Notes: generated by a model from the letters alone, not told the origin. A stretch of DNA of 64,000 nucleotides from Spirochaetales bacterium (GCA_017614375.1 JAGABZ010000007.1:62001-126000), one strand, 5' to 3'. Positions 41,542 to 51,481 are shown, counted from the first letter of the stretch. Made by a program: numbers and translations.

Positions 41542-42605
41542 CAGGCCTCCTTGAGCGCAGCCTCACCGGCGGCGATCTTCAGGGCCTCGATGACCTCGTC
41601 GAGGTTCCCCTGCATGACCTGGTCAAGCTTGTAGAGAGTCAGGTTGATACGATGGTCCGTAAGCCTGTTCTGCGGGAAATTATAGGTGCGGATCCGCTCG
41701 CTGCGGTCACCGCTGCCGACCATGCTCCGCCTGGCCTCGGCCCTTTCCTTCTGCTTCTTGGATTCCTCCAGGTCAAACAGACGGGCCCTGAGGACGCGCA
41801 TCGCCTTGGCCTTGTTCTTTATCTGGGACTTCTCATCCTGCTGGATTACGACGCTGCCGGTCGGGATGTGGGTTATGCGCACGGCGCTGTCGGTCGTGTT
41901 GACGCACTGACCTCCCGGACCGCCGGCCCTCATGACGTCGATCTTCAGGTCTTCCTGTCTGATCTGGATGTCGGTCTCCTCCATCTCCGGAAGGACCGCC
42001 ACCGTGCAGGCAGAGGTATGGATTCTGCCCCCGGATTCGGTTTCCGGGACGCGCTGGACGCGGTGCACCCCGCTTTCCCAGCGGAGGTTTCCGTAGACCT
42101 CACGGCCGGAGACGGAGAGGACGATCTCCTTGATTCCCCCCAGGCCGGTCTCGTTGAGGCTCATGATTTCGGTCCTGAAGCCCATCCGCTCGCAGTAGTG
42201 GGTGTACATCCTGTACAAATCGGAGGCGAAAAGCGCGGCTTCCTCCCCTCCCGTGCCTGCGCGGATTTCCATGATTATGTTCTTGCCTTCCAGCGGGTCG
42301 GGCGGAACGAGGAGCATCTTGCACCTGTTTTCGGTGACGGTCTGCTGTTCCTTGAGCCGGGACAGTTCGTCGCGGGCCATCTCGACCAGGTCCGGGTCCT
42401 TTTCCGAACGCATCATCTGCTCGGCATCGGTTATGTCGGAGACAATCTGCCCGAGTTCGCGCAGAGCCTCGACCACCGGCATCAGATGCGAGCGGTCCAC
42501 CATGAGCTGGCGGTACAGTTTCATGTCCCGGGTCACCTCGGGGTCTGATAGCCGTCCGTCCAGCTCGGCCAGCTGTTTCTCGAAATCAGGCAGTTTCTCA
42601 AGCAT
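41541..42605 (-). CDS. prfA: Peptide chain release factor 1
   Basis: This 354-aa protein terminates translation at UAA/UAG. The catalytic GGQ motif sits in [18 protein letters not shown], and the codon-recognition tripeptide region reads [15 protein letters not shown], the RF1 type. The gene starts directly after the stop of the GPH transporter gene (TAAATG) and overlaps prmC by 1 nt. Confidence 0.96.
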   Translation of the reverse strand: MLEKLPDFEKQLAELDGRLSDPEVTRDMKLYRQLMVDRSHLMPVVEALRELGQIVSDITDAEQMMRSEKDPDLVEMARDELSRLKEQQTVTENRCKMLLVPPDPLEGKNIIMEIRAGTGGEEAALFASDLYRMYTHYCERMGFRTEIMSLNETGLGGIKEIVLSVSGREVYGNLRWESGVHRVQRVPETESGGRIHTSACTVAVLPEMEETDIQIRQEDLKIDVMRAGGPGGQCVNTTDSAVRITHIPTGSVVIQQDEKSQIKNKAKAMRVLRARLFDLEESKKQKERAEARRSMVGSGDRSERIRTYNFPQNRLTDHRINLTLYKLDQVMQGNLDEVIEALKIAAGEAALKEA

Positions 42606-44012
42606 TTACAGATTCAGTTCCTTCAGAGCCTCGGCGTTGGCGGCGGTCTTTGCCGGATTGAGGGTATTCATCTTCCAGAACAGCAGGGCGGCGGCCAGGA
42701 AGAACAGACCGGGAATCAGTCCGATGTGCAGCGCTATGCCCCACTTGGCGGTTTCGGTCTGAACGGCGCCGTCGGCGGCGTTGTAACCGGTAGCCCGGTG
42801 GCAGACGGCCAGGACCAGAGCCTCGGAGGCGTAGGCAAAGCGCATGAAGAACGCCCTCAGTCCCATTATGATTCCGTCATCCCTCTTTTTCTGCTGCAGG
42901 ACCGTCTGGTCGACCACATCGGCCATCGCCGGGGTCATGTAGGTCCAGAATCCGCTGAAGCCCATGCCCCAGAGGGCCATTCCGATTGTAAATCCCAGCT
43001 GCGAGCGAAGCAGGGTCATCGGTATGGCGACACAGCCCATGCAGATGGCGGTCATGATCATCATCTTCTGGTTGTTGCACAGCTTCTTCTGAATCCGCGA
43101 CCAGATCAGGACTCCGATCAGGGCACCGACAATCATTCCCGCCATGACCGGCACGGTCTGGCTGCTCTGAAGCCCGAGGATGCCCTCCACGACGTAGTTT
43201 ACCGAACCGGTCATGCACATGCAGCCGCTCTGGTACAAAAACAGACACAGCAGCATTGCCAGCAGGTCACGGTTCCTGAACGAACTCTTCAGGGCACTGA
43301 TGAACGAGGTCGTCTCCTCCGGGTGGGCCTTGTCATACTCCTGTTTGCGCACGAAGCGCTCGATCATATTGGGAGTTTCGCGGACTCCGGGCATCAGGGC
43401 AAAGGCCCCGAGGATTCCGATTCCGGCGACGATCAGGGAGGCAATCAGGTAGCTTTCCTTGACTCCGTAGTCATAGAACAGCGGGGGCAGGACGAAACCG
43501 AGGGTCATTCCCACCACGCCGATCGGGGTGGCGATTTCAATCGTCCTGGTCCTGACCTTCTGGGAGCGGAACTTGTCGGGGAAGATTGCCTGATAGTTCA
43601 GTTCCCAGAGCGAATAGAGCAGATCATACAGGCAGAGGAAAATCACCAGCCACAAAAACAGACCGATCTGGTTGGTCCCGGCCCACGAGGCGGGAACGGC
43701 AAAGATCAGCGCGAACGAAGCGGCGCAGAGGACCAGACCGAGGATGATCCACGGGAACCGTCTGCCCAGACGGCGGGACATCGGCGCCCCCTTGTTGGTC
43801 AGAAAGCCGACCAGAGGGTCGTTGATGGCGTTCCACACCGAATAGATGACCAGGGCAAGCATCGCCAGCCATGAGTTGAGTTTCATTTCCTTCTCAAAGA
43901 AGTAAAAGGCCATGACGCCCTCGGCTCCGGTCAGGAATTCCGCCAGGAACTTTCCGATGCCGTAGCTGATCATCGTCCCTATACCGGGCTCAAGATCGAT
44001 GTCCTTGTCCAT
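42606..44012 (-). CDS. GPH-family sugar:cation symporter
   Basis: This 468-aa inner-membrane protein has about 12 segments and the glycoside-pentoside-hexuronide signature (WNAINDPLVGFLTNKG and the following charged loop). It imports sugars or glycosides with Na+ or H+. AGGGAGAG precedes the ATG, and a strong promoter lies 50 nt upstream. The gene leads a run with prfA, prmC and relA/spoT. The sugar cannot be predicted. Confidence 0.88.
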   Translation of the reverse strand: MDKDIDLEPGIGTMISYGIGKFLAEFLTGAEGVMAFYFFEKEMKLNSWLAMLALVIYSVWNAINDPLVGFLTNKGAPMSRRLGRRFPWIILGLVLCAASFALIFAVPASWAGTNQIGLFLWLVIFLCLYDLLYSLWELNYQAIFPDKFRSQKVRTRTIEIATPIGVVGMTLGFVLPPLFYDYGVKESYLIASLIVAGIGILGAFALMPGVRETPNMIERFVRKQEYDKAHPEETTSFISALKSSFRNRDLLAMLLCLFLYQSGCMCMTGSVNYVVEGILGLQSSQTVPVMAGMIVGALIGVLIWSRIQKKLCNNQKMMIMTAICMGCVAIPMTLLRSQLGFTIGMALWGMGFSGFWTYMTPAMADVVDQTVLQQKKRDDGIIMGLRAFFMRFAYASEALVLAVCHRATGYNAADGAVQTETAKWGIALHIGLIPGLFFLAAALLFWKMNTLNPAKTAANAEALKELNL

Positions 44013-44061
44013 ATTCTCTCCCTATTTCTTACACAATAACGTCTGTTGTCAGGATACAGGC

Positions 44062-44090
44062 ATTTTAAAAGGCTCAAATACCCATGTCAA
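44062..44090 (-). promoter_or_regulatory. Strong sigma70 promoter of the GPH-prfA-prmC-RSH operon
   Basis: On the minus strand TTGACA and TAAAAT are 17 nt apart. The start of transcription would be near 44055, leaving a leader of about 43 nt before the ATG. Confidence 0.65.
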
Positions 44091-44121
44091 TTACAAGGTT
44101 GAGCGACCGGGTAACCGAAAC

Positions 44122-44565
44122 CTAACGGCCCTCGAGTGCCATCATCTTTTCCACGCGCCGGGCGTGTCTGCCGCCCTGGAACGAGGCGTCGATGTAGGCA
44201 TCGAGCATGGCCAGAGGCGGCTCGGGATAGTCGATCCGCCCTCCGAAGGCTATGAAGTTCGCGTCGTTGTGCTCCCTGCACATCCGGGCGGCGAAGATGT
44301 TCTGCGGCAGGGCGCAGCGGATGCCCTTCATCTTGTTGGCGGCAACCGAGATTCCGATTCCGGTCCCGCAGCAGAGCACGCCAAAGGCGTATCCGCCCCT
44401 GCGGAACTCTTCGACGGCCTTCTGCGCCATGTCCGGGTAGTCGACCGATTCTTCGGTGAACACCCCCAGATGGCAGACCTCAAAGCCCCGGCTCTCGAGG
44501 TGCTTTCTGATTGCCGCGGCCAGATCAACCGCTCCGTGGTCGTTTGCCAGTACGACTTTTTCCAT
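44122..44565 (-). CDS. rpiB: Ribose-5-phosphate isomerase B
   Basis: This 147-aa protein belongs to the RpiB/LacAB family: LANDHGAVDL, the catalytic Cys loop CCGTGIGISVAANK, RCALPQNIFAARMCREHNDA and the final HARRVEKM. It isomerises ribose-5-P and ribulose-5-P. The start at 44565 follows GGGGGG. It is the last gene of a nine-gene operon that begins with glyA, 8 nt after a small exported protein. A role for allose-6-P or a related sugar is possible. Confidence 0.93.
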   Translation of the reverse strand: MEKVVLANDHGAVDLAAAIRKHLESRGFEVCHLGVFTEESVDYPDMAQKAVEEFRRGGYAFGVLCCGTGIGISVAANKMKGIRCALPQNIFAARMCREHNDANFIAFGGRIDYPEPPLAMLDAYIDASFQGGRHARRVEKMMALEGR

Positions 44566-44573
44566 AATCCCCC

Positions 44574-45095
44574 CTATTTGTAGAAATCCAGAATGAACGC
44601 CGAGAAAAACAGCGTCACCTCTCCCGAACATAAGTTCCATGCCACCCCGAGAGGCAGGATGCGTTCCCTCCTGCCGGTGCGCGGGCTGCCGTCGGTAAGC
44701 GGAGTAATCCTCAGCGTCAGGATGCCCGGCACAAAGCGCGAACCGGGGTTGTGGTCATTGGCCCACAGCCCGATTGAAATCAGCGTGTTGATTCCCAGTC
44801 CGGCGTTGTCGTAGTCAAAGACCCTCTCCCCCAGCAGAGCCCAGGCCAGTTCCACCCCTACCGTAGCAGTTCCGAAGGGATGGGGCGTGAGCATGATCTG
44901 GGCCTGCAGGTCCAGTTCCAGACGCTCGGTCAGCCCGATGCACAGTCCGGTCATCATCCCCGCCCCGCTTTCCTCATAGGAATCGAACAGGAAGTTTCCG
45001 TGCCCGAAGCTGATTCCGATGTCCCCGAACGCCACGGAGGCAAACAGTGACAGGCAGCAGAGCATCAGAAGCACAGTCGCAAAGACACGTTTCAT
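44574..45095 (-). CDS. Small exported beta-rich protein B
   Basis: This 173-aa protein begins with a signal peptide (VFATVLLMLCCLSLFASVAFG) and has alternating strands with an aromatic C-terminus (VTLFFSAFILDFYK), so it may be an outer-membrane barrel or a related beta protein. I do not recognise the family. The true start is the ATG at 45095 after GGAGGGAG. It and the protein encoded next to it look like related small exported proteins. Confidence 0.65.
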   Translation of the reverse strand: MKRVFATVLLMLCCLSLFASVAFGDIGISFGHGNFLFDSYEESGAGMMTGLCIGLTERLELDLQAQIMLTPHPFGTATVGVELAWALLGERVFDYDNAGLGINTLISIGLWANDHNPGSRFVPGILTLRITPLTDGSPRTGRRERILPLGVAWNLCSGEVTLFFSAFILDFYK

Positions 45096-45103
45096 ACTCC
45101 CTC

Positions 45104-45601
45104 CTACCACAGCCCGGTACACCGGAATACCAGGATTCCCGGCCTGAACATACCGTCGCAACCGATCGAAACAAACGGCGTCAGATACTCGTACACCGCG
45201 TCCTTTTCCATGAATCTCAGCAGCGAAAGCTGGACATAGCCGGCAATCGAGCCGTCCTCCAGTTCGCAGCCGCCAAGCAGCGCCGGGGCCCAGGCTGTCG
45301 GGTTGGCGCTGATAAAGCCCAGAGGATGGTCCTTCAGATAGAACAGTTCCAGTCCCGCGCCGGCACGCGCCCCGCCGAATTCCAGAGTCGTGTCCGAAAG
45401 CTGAACGTAACTCTCCAAAAAGAGGAAAAGCCCGGCGCCCTGAGTGTGGACCAGGTACACCTCCAGACCGCCTGAAGCCTGCAGGACGCTGTCGCTCCTG
45501 CCGCCCAGGGAGAACCACTGTCCCCCCGGAGCGTCAAAGGCCGAGGCCCAAAGGGCCGCGCAGAGCATCAGGATTACCGGCAGCAGAAGCGCTTTTTTCA
45601 T
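45104..45601 (-). CDS. Small exported beta-rich protein A
   Basis: This 165-aa protein begins with a signal peptide (ALLLPVILMLCAALWASAFDA). It has beta-strand-like stretches (LEVYLVHTQGAGLFLFLESY, AGLELFYLKDHPLGF) and ends in LVFRCTGLW. The family is not recognised. It lies 1 nt after the phospholipase D-like lipoprotein gene and 8 nt before the second exported protein, so all three probably act together in the envelope. Confidence 0.65.
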   Translation of the reverse strand: MKKALLLPVILMLCAALWASAFDAPGGQWFSLGGRSDSVLQASGGLEVYLVHTQGAGLFLFLESYVQLSDTTLEFGGARAGAGLELFYLKDHPLGFISANPTAWAPALLGGCELEDGSIAGYVQLSLLRFMEKDAVYEYLTPFVSIGCDGMFRPGILVFRCTGLW

Positions 45602-45602
45602 C

Positions 45603-46868
45603 TCAGCCCCCGAAAAACCCGAAGATGAAGCTGAAAAGGTTGCTTTTCTTTCTCATCTGCTGCGCCGCATCTCTGTCAAGAACATAGGTATCCTGTTTCA
45701 ACGTCTCGAAATGCTCCGTGACCTTCGAGGCGAGTTCCTCGTCGTCGAGGACGATCATTATCTCATTTGAGAGGTTCATCGAGCGGTAGTTGAAGTTCGA
45801 CGAGCCGAAGCAGACGTACCGCCCGTCGACGACCATCAGCTTTTCGTGAAGCAGCCCCATCCGGTCCGCCCCATCGTTTTCGACCCTGATCTGTACCCCG
45901 GTATCCACCAGATCGGGCATCATGTAGTAGGTGGCCTTCTTCTGCCCCTGACGCGAATCAAACGGCACGATCATCGTCAGATCCACACCGCGCCGGACGG
46001 TTTCGGCCAGAGCCTTTTGCATGTTGGCGTCGCTGTACGGCAGAAAAGGCAGACAGTCGACCTTCTGCCGGGCCAATCCCAGAAGAGTTCCGTACATCCG
46101 GCTCATCAGCAGATTGTCCCCGTACTGGTTCGCCAGATATCCGGTCAAGTCCTCGCCGTCCGTCCTCTGCGCGGGGCTGAACCGTTCCAGGCTGATTTCA
46201 TCCCAGCTCTGGGAATTCCAGAACTCAACGAAATCCTCGGTCAGTTTCCTGCCCGCGTCGGCGGAAAAGAAGTTGTACATGCTGTCGCGCTGTCCGCCCT
46301 GACCCACCGGGGACAGAGAGATGTAGTTGAGGTTCATTCCCCCTATGGCCACCTGACTGCCGTCGATGATTATGAACTTGCGGTGGTCACGCTGGATGAG
46401 GTTCCACGGATTTACGATCCTGGTCACCGAGAACGGATGGTACTCCAGAACATGGATTCCCTCGATTTCAGCCAGGTCCGAAAGCGGCTTGAGATGGTAC
46501 CTGGACTCTGTCATGTCGAAAGCCCCGGTGCCGTCATAGACCAGGTACACCGGAACCCCGCTTTCGGCCTTTGCGATTATCGCGTCGATTACCTTCTGGT
46601 TTTCAGGACAGATCGAGCCGAGAAAGACAGTGATGATTACGTACTGCTCGGCGCTCTCCACCATGGAGGCGAACTTTTCCATCCACTGTGAACCGTCGTA
46701 GAAAACTTCGGGCCGGCTCATCAGCACCTCTGTCAGCCCGGCCTGCTTGAGGGCCTCTCCCATCTCCTGCCGTCCGAGGTCCGGCCCCGGGTCGGCCATC
46801 ATCGAGGTGGAACAGCCGGCCAGAATCAGGATGAAAACCAGCGGGAAAAGGAGCAGCAGGCGCTTCAT
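45603..46868 (-). CDS. Phospholipase D/cardiolipin synthase-like lipoprotein
   Basis: This 421-aa protein has a lipobox (ILAGC) and two HKD motifs, HRKFIIIDGSQVAIGGMN and HEKLMVVDGRYVCFGSSN, the paired sites of the PLD superfamily. The lipid anchor and length fit a cardiolipin synthase-like or phosphodiesterase enzyme facing the periplasm. The ATG overlaps the stop of the dihydropyrimidinase-like gene (TGATG). No usual cardiolipin-synthase membrane helices are seen, so the substrate is open. Confidence 0.88.
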   Translation of the reverse strand: MKRLLLLFPLVFILILAGCSTSMMADPGPDLGRQEMGEALKQAGLTEVLMSRPEVFYDGSQWMEKFASMVESAEQYVIITVFLGSICPENQKVIDAIIAKAESGVPVYLVYDGTGAFDMTESRYHLKPLSDLAEIEGIHVLEYHPFSVTRIVNPWNLIQRDHRKFIIIDGSQVAIGGMNLNYISLSPVGQGGQRDSMYNFFSADAGRKLTEDFVEFWNSQSWDEISLERFSPAQRTDGEDLTGYLANQYGDNLLMSRMYGTLLGLARQKVDCLPFLPYSDANMQKALAETVRRGVDLTMIVPFDSRQGQKKATYYMMPDLVDTGVQIRVENDGADRMGLLHEKLMVVDGRYVCFGSSNFNYRSMNLSNEIMIVLDDEELASKVTEHFETLKQDTYVLDRDAAQQMRKKSNLFSFIFGFFGG

Positions 46869-48247
46869 CAGTTCTTCCCGTACACGCTGGCGGTGTCCTG
46901 AAACAGCAGTTTGCCGCTTCCGGGGACACCGAAATAGTCGTTTCCGTCCACCAGTTTCTCTCCGCGGCGGAACGTCATCCGGACCTGGCCACAGACTTCG
47001 AACCCGTCATAGATCGAATACCCGGCGGCACTGTGGGCCGTTTTGTCGGTGATTGTCCGCTTTTTCTCCGGATCGAAGAGAACCAGATCGGCATCCGCAC
47101 CGGGGGCTATCAGACCTTTTTTCGGGAACAGGCCGAAAAGAGAGGCCGGATTGGACGTCACCAGGGGGAGTATCTTTGAAAAAGGCACCCCGGAGTTGAC
47201 CGAGAAGGTGTGCAGAAGCACCAGAAGCTCTTCCGAACCCGGTGTTCCCGGATAGATGGTGCGGCAGTCGCGGCTCTCAAGTTTCTGCTCATAGGTAAAC
47301 GAGCAGTGGTCGGTGGCGACCACCTGGATTTCGCCGTCCGAGAGTGCCCGCTGCAGGGCCAGATTGTCCTCCCTGCTCCGAAGCGGAGGTGTCATCAGGT
47401 ACAGCGGCCCGCGGACCGGGTCGTCCAGGGCGGACTTGTCCAGAAACAGGTAGTGCGGAGTCGTCTCGACGATGATCTGCGCTCCGCGCCGTCTGAGGCT
47501 GCGGACAGCCTCCAGCCCCTCGGCGCTTGACAGATGGACTATGTACAGCGGCACATCGTTTTTCAGGGCCAGTTCGCCCAGACCGGCAATCGCCAGGGCT
47601 TCCGCGCGCGGCGGACGCAGCGCAGCGTGGTCGATCGGTCTGTACTGCCCCTTCCAACTGTCGTTGATGCTCTGAATCAGATTGTCATCCTCGCAGTGCA
47701 CCGTCACAAGCAGAGCGCATCTGCGGCATTCGCGAAGCAGAATCTCCAGCTGCCGGGGGTCGTCGATCATGTAGCCGACGTTCCGGTAAGTGGTAAAGAG
47801 CTTGATTGCGTTTATTCCCGCGGCTTTGAGGCTTTCAAGCTGGGAGCCGATGTCCGGTTTCATGCCGTAGACGCCCTGATGAAGGGCAAAGTCCACCGCC
47901 ATGCCTTGCCTCATCTGTCCGATGCGGCTTTCCGCGCTCCCCAAAAGGGTCGTGCTCTTGTCATGGTCGGCGAAATCTACCACCGTGGTCACTCCGCCGA
48001 ATGCGGCGCAGCGGCTTCCCTGGGGGAAACTGTCGGCGGTTACCGTGCCGCGGGACACCAGATGGTAGTGGGTGTGGGCATCGATTATTCCGGGCAGGAC
48101 ATACAACCCCCCGGCGTCGATGACCGGGCCCTGATAATCCGGGCAGTCCCCGACCGCGGCAATCTTCTGGCCGCTTACCAGCACATCGGTCTTTGAAAAG
48201 CCGTCTGCGGTGAAAACCGTTCCGCCCTTTACCAGAAAGCCCCGCAT
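46868..48247 (-). CDS. Dihydropyrimidinase / D-hydantoinase family amidohydrolase
   Basis: This 459-aa cytosolic protein has the binuclear zinc site of the family: DAHTHYH (His58, His60), the carbamylated Lys149 in NAIKLFTTY, the VHCEDD and VHLSS histidines and ATDHCSF. It opens cyclic amides such as dihydropyrimidines or hydantoins. It is coupled to gcvPB by a TGATG overlap and precedes the PLD lipoprotein gene, so expression with glycine cleavage is almost certain. The link to glycine metabolism is not obvious; allantoinase or another ring hydrolase is possible. Confidence 0.9.
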   Translation of the reverse strand: MRGFLVKGGTVFTADGFSKTDVLVSGQKIAAVGDCPDYQGPVIDAGGLYVLPGIIDAHTHYHLVSRGTVTADSFPQGSRCAAFGGVTTVVDFADHDKSTTLLGSAESRIGQMRQGMAVDFALHQGVYGMKPDIGSQLESLKAAGINAIKLFTTYRNVGYMIDDPRQLEILLRECRRCALLVTVHCEDDNLIQSINDSWKGQYRPIDHAALRPPRAEALAIAGLGELALKNDVPLYIVHLSSAEGLEAVRSLRRRGAQIIVETTPHYLFLDKSALDDPVRGPLYLMTPPLRSREDNLALQRALSDGEIQVVATDHCSFTYEQKLESRDCRTIYPGTPGSEELLVLLHTFSVNSGVPFSKILPLVTSNPASLFGLFPKKGLIAPGADADLVLFDPEKKRTITDKTAHSAAGYSIYDGFEVCGQVRMTFRRGEKLVDGNDYFGVPGSGKLLFQDTASVYGKN

Positions 48248-49716
48248 CAGTCCTCCTGATACTTCAGCACCGGCTGCTTGACAGCCCTGACCTCGTCGAC
48301 CCTGCCGATGATCGTTCCGACCGGGGCGCCGTGGAGGGCTCCCGCGTCGGTCCGGGCTGTTTCACAGAGGCTGTGCATCGCCTGACTGAGGCTGTCCAGA
48401 GTGTCCTTGGATTCGGACTCGGTCGGCTCGAACATCAGAGCCTCGTGGACTATCGTCGGGAAGTACATCGTAGGCGGGTGGAATCCCAGGTCAATAAGGC
48501 CCTTTGCCATATCCAGGGCGCTGACTCCCGTTTCCTCTCTGAACCGTGCCAGACCCAGGACGAACTCATGCTTGCACAGGCTGCCGTAGGCAGGGCTGAA
48601 GATGTCCTGCATGCTCACCCGCAGGTAGTTGGCATTCAGAACCGCATAGGTCGACGCGGCCCTGAGCCCGTCGCTTCCCATGGCCAGGATGTAGGCATAG
48701 GCCCGCACCACCACCAGGAAGTTGCCCCAGAAGGCGCAGACCTTTGTCCGCCGCCGGCCCCTGCCCCAGGAGAGGGCATATCTGCCGTCGGACTTGTGCC
48801 TGACGACCGTCGGTCTCGGGACAAACGGCCTGAGATGCTCCTTGGCCAGAACCGGGCCGGAGCCGGGACCGCCGCCGCCGTGGGGTGTGGAAAAGGTCTT
48901 GTGCAGGTTCAGATGAACCACGTCAAAGCCCATGTCTCCCGGTCGCGCCCAACCCATCAGGGCGTTGAAGTTCGCCCCGTCGTAGTACATCAGCCCGCCC
49001 TTTTCATGGACGAGGCGGGAGATTTCCAGGATGTCCGTCTCAAAAAGCCCCAGGGTGTTGGGGTTGGTCAGCATCAGGGCGGCGGTATTCTCATCGAGCT
49101 TTGAGCGCAGGTCGTCCATGTCGACCAGTCCGTCGGAGGAGGAGGCGACCTCCACGACCTCAAATCCGTTGACGTTGGCGCTGGCGGGGTTGGTACCGTG
49201 GGCCGATACCGGAATCAGGATCCGGTTGCGGTTGCTTTGCCCCTTGTCGTGGAAGTAGGAGCGGATAATCTTCAGTCCGGTGTATTCACCGTGCGCTCCC
49301 GCGCAGGGAGCCAGGGTACAGCAGGGCATCCCGACCAGTTCGGACAGGGACTCCTGCATCCTGTACATCAGTTCCAGAGCTCCCTGAACGGTATCCTCGT
49401 CCTGAAGCGGATGAAGGGCCGTGAACCCGTCCAGCGAGGCGCAGGCCTCGTTGAGCTTGGGGTTGTACTTCATCGTGCACGAACCCAGGGGATAGGGTCC
49501 CATATCCACCCCGAATGTCATCGAGGCAAGCCTGGTGAAGTGTCTGACCGTATCAAGCTCGGAGGCCTGCGGCAGGAGAACCCCGCCCTCCCTTCTTATA
49601 GCAGAATCCGGCTCCTGCGCTCTCGGAACGTCCGATGCGGCGAACTTAAAGCCCCTTCTGCCGGGGACGGAGAGCTCTATAAGCAGAGGTTCGATGACTT
49701 TGAGTGTCTCATCCAT
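48247..49716 (-). CDS. gcvPB: Glycine decarboxylase subunit 2
   Basis: This 489-aa PLP protein is the C-terminal half of the two-subunit P-protein. The PLP lysine lies in LNLHKTFSTPHGGGGPG. It decarboxylates glycine and loads the aminomethyl group on GcvH lipoate. Its ATG overlaps the gcvPA stop (TGATG). The pair replaces the single long GcvP of other bacteria. Confidence 0.96.
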   Translation of the reverse strand: MDETLKVIEPLLIELSVPGRRGFKFAASDVPRAQEPDSAIRREGGVLLPQASELDTVRHFTRLASMTFGVDMGPYPLGSCTMKYNPKLNEACASLDGFTALHPLQDEDTVQGALELMYRMQESLSELVGMPCCTLAPCAGAHGEYTGLKIIRSYFHDKGQSNRNRILIPVSAHGTNPASANVNGFEVVEVASSSDGLVDMDDLRSKLDENTAALMLTNPNTLGLFETDILEISRLVHEKGGLMYYDGANFNALMGWARPGDMGFDVVHLNLHKTFSTPHGGGGPGSGPVLAKEHLRPFVPRPTVVRHKSDGRYALSWGRGRRRTKVCAFWGNFLVVVRAYAYILAMGSDGLRAASTYAVLNANYLRVSMQDIFSPAYGSLCKHEFVLGLARFREETGVSALDMAKGLIDLGFHPPTMYFPTIVHEALMFEPTESESKDTLDSLSQAMHSLCETARTDAGALHGAPVGTIIGRVDEVRAVKQPVLKYQED

Positions 49717-51071
49717 CAGCGGGCCTCCTTTTTTGCCAGGGAAAGGTACAGATCAAGCTCCTCCCGGGTCCTTTTCTCCGTCACGGCAACCAGCAGAACC
49801 GGAGCGTCTGCGGGTTTTCCGGTGAGCCGGCCGAGCCGCACTCCCGGGAAGATTCCCTTCTTTCTCATCGAGGCGATGAAATGCTCCATCTTCTTTTCCG
49901 AGGGGAACACAACGGGGAACTCGCACCAGAACCGCCCGTCGGCGACGGGAATCGTGTAGCCCAGGCTCCTTAAGCCCGTGCAGAGGTAGTGCGCCTTGTC
50001 ATAGGACAAAACGGCGGCCTCCTTCAGCCCTTCCCAACCGAGAAGCGAGGTGTAGATCACGCTGGTGATGCAGCACAGGGCCTCGTTCGAACAGATGTTG
50101 CTGGTGGCCCTCTCACGCTTGATGTGCTGCTCGCGGGCCTGCAGGGTCAGTACATATGCCCTGTTGCCCCTGTCATCCGCCGTCTGGCCGACAATCCGGC
50201 CGGGAATCCGGCGCATCAGTTCCTTTCGGACTGCCATGTATCCGCAGGACGGTCCGCCGAAGCCCATCGACAGGCCCAGACTCTGGGCGTCTCCGATGGC
50301 GATGTCCGCACCCCACTGTGCCTGGGATTTCTGGATGGCCAGGCTCATCGGGTCGGACGATACGGCAAAAAGGGCTCCCTTTGCGTGAACTGTCTCGGCA
50401 ACCCCGGTGAAGTCCTCGAAGAGGCCGTATCGGTTGGGACTCTGGGCGATGAATACCGCCGTTTGGGGATTGAGCATACCGTCAAGGGCACACAAATTAC
50501 TGACTCCGTCCTTTTCAGGCAGAACCTTCACCACCCGGGAAGTCCCGTGCGCCCAGGTGTTCAGGCACATCAGGGTAAACGGGTGTACCGTCTCCGAAAC
50601 AATGACCTCGGTGGTTTTGCGTCTGTCGGACAGGGCAAGAGCGGCGGCTTCGACGGCGGCGGTGGCTCCGTCGTAGAGCGACGCGTTTGAAACATCCATC
50701 CCGGTCAGGGCGCAGATCATGCTCTGGTATTCGAAGATTGCCTCAAGCAGCCCCTGTGAGATCTCCGGCTGATACGGAGTATAGGCCGTGGTGAAGGCCG
50801 GAAGCGAGGACAGGGCCCTGACCGCCGACGGGATTATGTGGTCGTAGCACCCGGCTCCGAGGAAACAGATTCCCTTGGTGTTGCGGTCCGCCAGGGCTCG
50901 GATGCGGTCCAGGACCTCCTGTTCGCTCAGGCCCTCGGGCAGGTTCAGACCGCCGGGCAGCAGACAGCCGGCGGCGCGGACATCGGAAAAGAGTTCGTCC
51001 TCCGACGCCAGTCCGACCGCCTTGAGCATCAGGGCGGTTTCCTCCTCCGTGTGGGGAATATATGAGTACAT
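49716..51071 (-). CDS. gcvPA: Glycine decarboxylase subunit 1
   Basis: This 451-aa protein is the N-terminal half of the two-subunit P-protein (YIPHTEEETALMLKAVG, FTTAYTPYQPEISQGLLEAI, MGFGGPSCGYMAVR). It lacks the PLP lysine, as expected for this subunit. AAGAGGC precedes the ATG. It lies between gcvH and gcvPB and is coupled to gcvPB. Confidence 0.95.
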   Translation of the reverse strand: MYSYIPHTEEETALMLKAVGLASEDELFSDVRAAGCLLPGGLNLPEGLSEQEVLDRIRALADRNTKGICFLGAGCYDHIIPSAVRALSSLPAFTTAYTPYQPEISQGLLEAIFEYQSMICALTGMDVSNASLYDGATAAVEAAALALSDRRKTTEVIVSETVHPFTLMCLNTWAHGTSRVVKVLPEKDGVSNLCALDGMLNPQTAVFIAQSPNRYGLFEDFTGVAETVHAKGALFAVSSDPMSLAIQKSQAQWGADIAIGDAQSLGLSMGFGGPSCGYMAVRKELMRRIPGRIVGQTADDRGNRAYVLTLQAREQHIKRERATSNICSNEALCCITSVIYTSLLGWEGLKEAAVLSYDKAHYLCTGLRSLGYTIPVADGRFWCEFPVVFPSEKKMEHFIASMRKKGIFPGVRLGRLTGKPADAPVLLVAVTEKRTREELDLYLSLAKKEAR

Positions 51072-51080
51072 CGGTGCCTC

Positions 51081-51461
51081 TTATTTCAGGGTTTCGAGGT
51101 AACTGCCGTACTGAGCGGCGTCCATCAGGTCATCCGGTTCACTGATGTCCTCAAGCTTGAAGATGAACGTTCCGTAACAGTCGTCGTTGAGAAGCTCGGG
51201 GCTGTCGGACAGAGTCTCGTTGACGGCACAGACAGTGCCGGAGACGGGACAGAGGACTTCGCTGGCGGCCTTGACCGATTCGATGTCGCATGCGGACTCG
51301 CCCGCCTCAAAGGACGAACCGACTTCCGGGAGCTCGACGAAAACAACCTCCCCGAGAGAATCCTGGGCGTAGTCGGTGATTCCCACAACGGCTGCGGTTC
51401 CTTCGATTCTGACCCATTCATGGTCCTTTGAATACTTGAGTCCTTCCAAAATCTTGCTCAT
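51081..51461 (-). CDS. gcvH: Glycine cleavage system H protein
   Basis: This 126-aa lipoyl carrier has the modified Lys64 in DIESVKAASE and the usual N-terminal block (YSKDHEWVRIEGTAAVVGITDYAQD). It shuttles the aminomethyl group between the P and T proteins. It is the second gene of the operon, 20 nt after glyA. No T protein (gcvT) or lipoamide dehydrogenase gene lies in the cluster. Confidence 0.97.
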   Translation of the reverse strand: MSKILEGLKYSKDHEWVRIEGTAAVVGITDYAQDSLGEVVFVELPEVGSSFEAGESACDIESVKAASEVLCPVSGTVCAVNETLSDSPELLNDDCYGTFIFKLEDISEPDDLMDAAQYGSYLETLK

Positions 51462-51481
51462 ATCAACTCCTTGATGGAAAA

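Noticed and set aside
42726-43874. A 382-codon plus-strand open frame opposite the GPH transporter
   Set aside because: It is His/Gln/Asp-rich, as expected for the reverse complement of membrane-protein codons.
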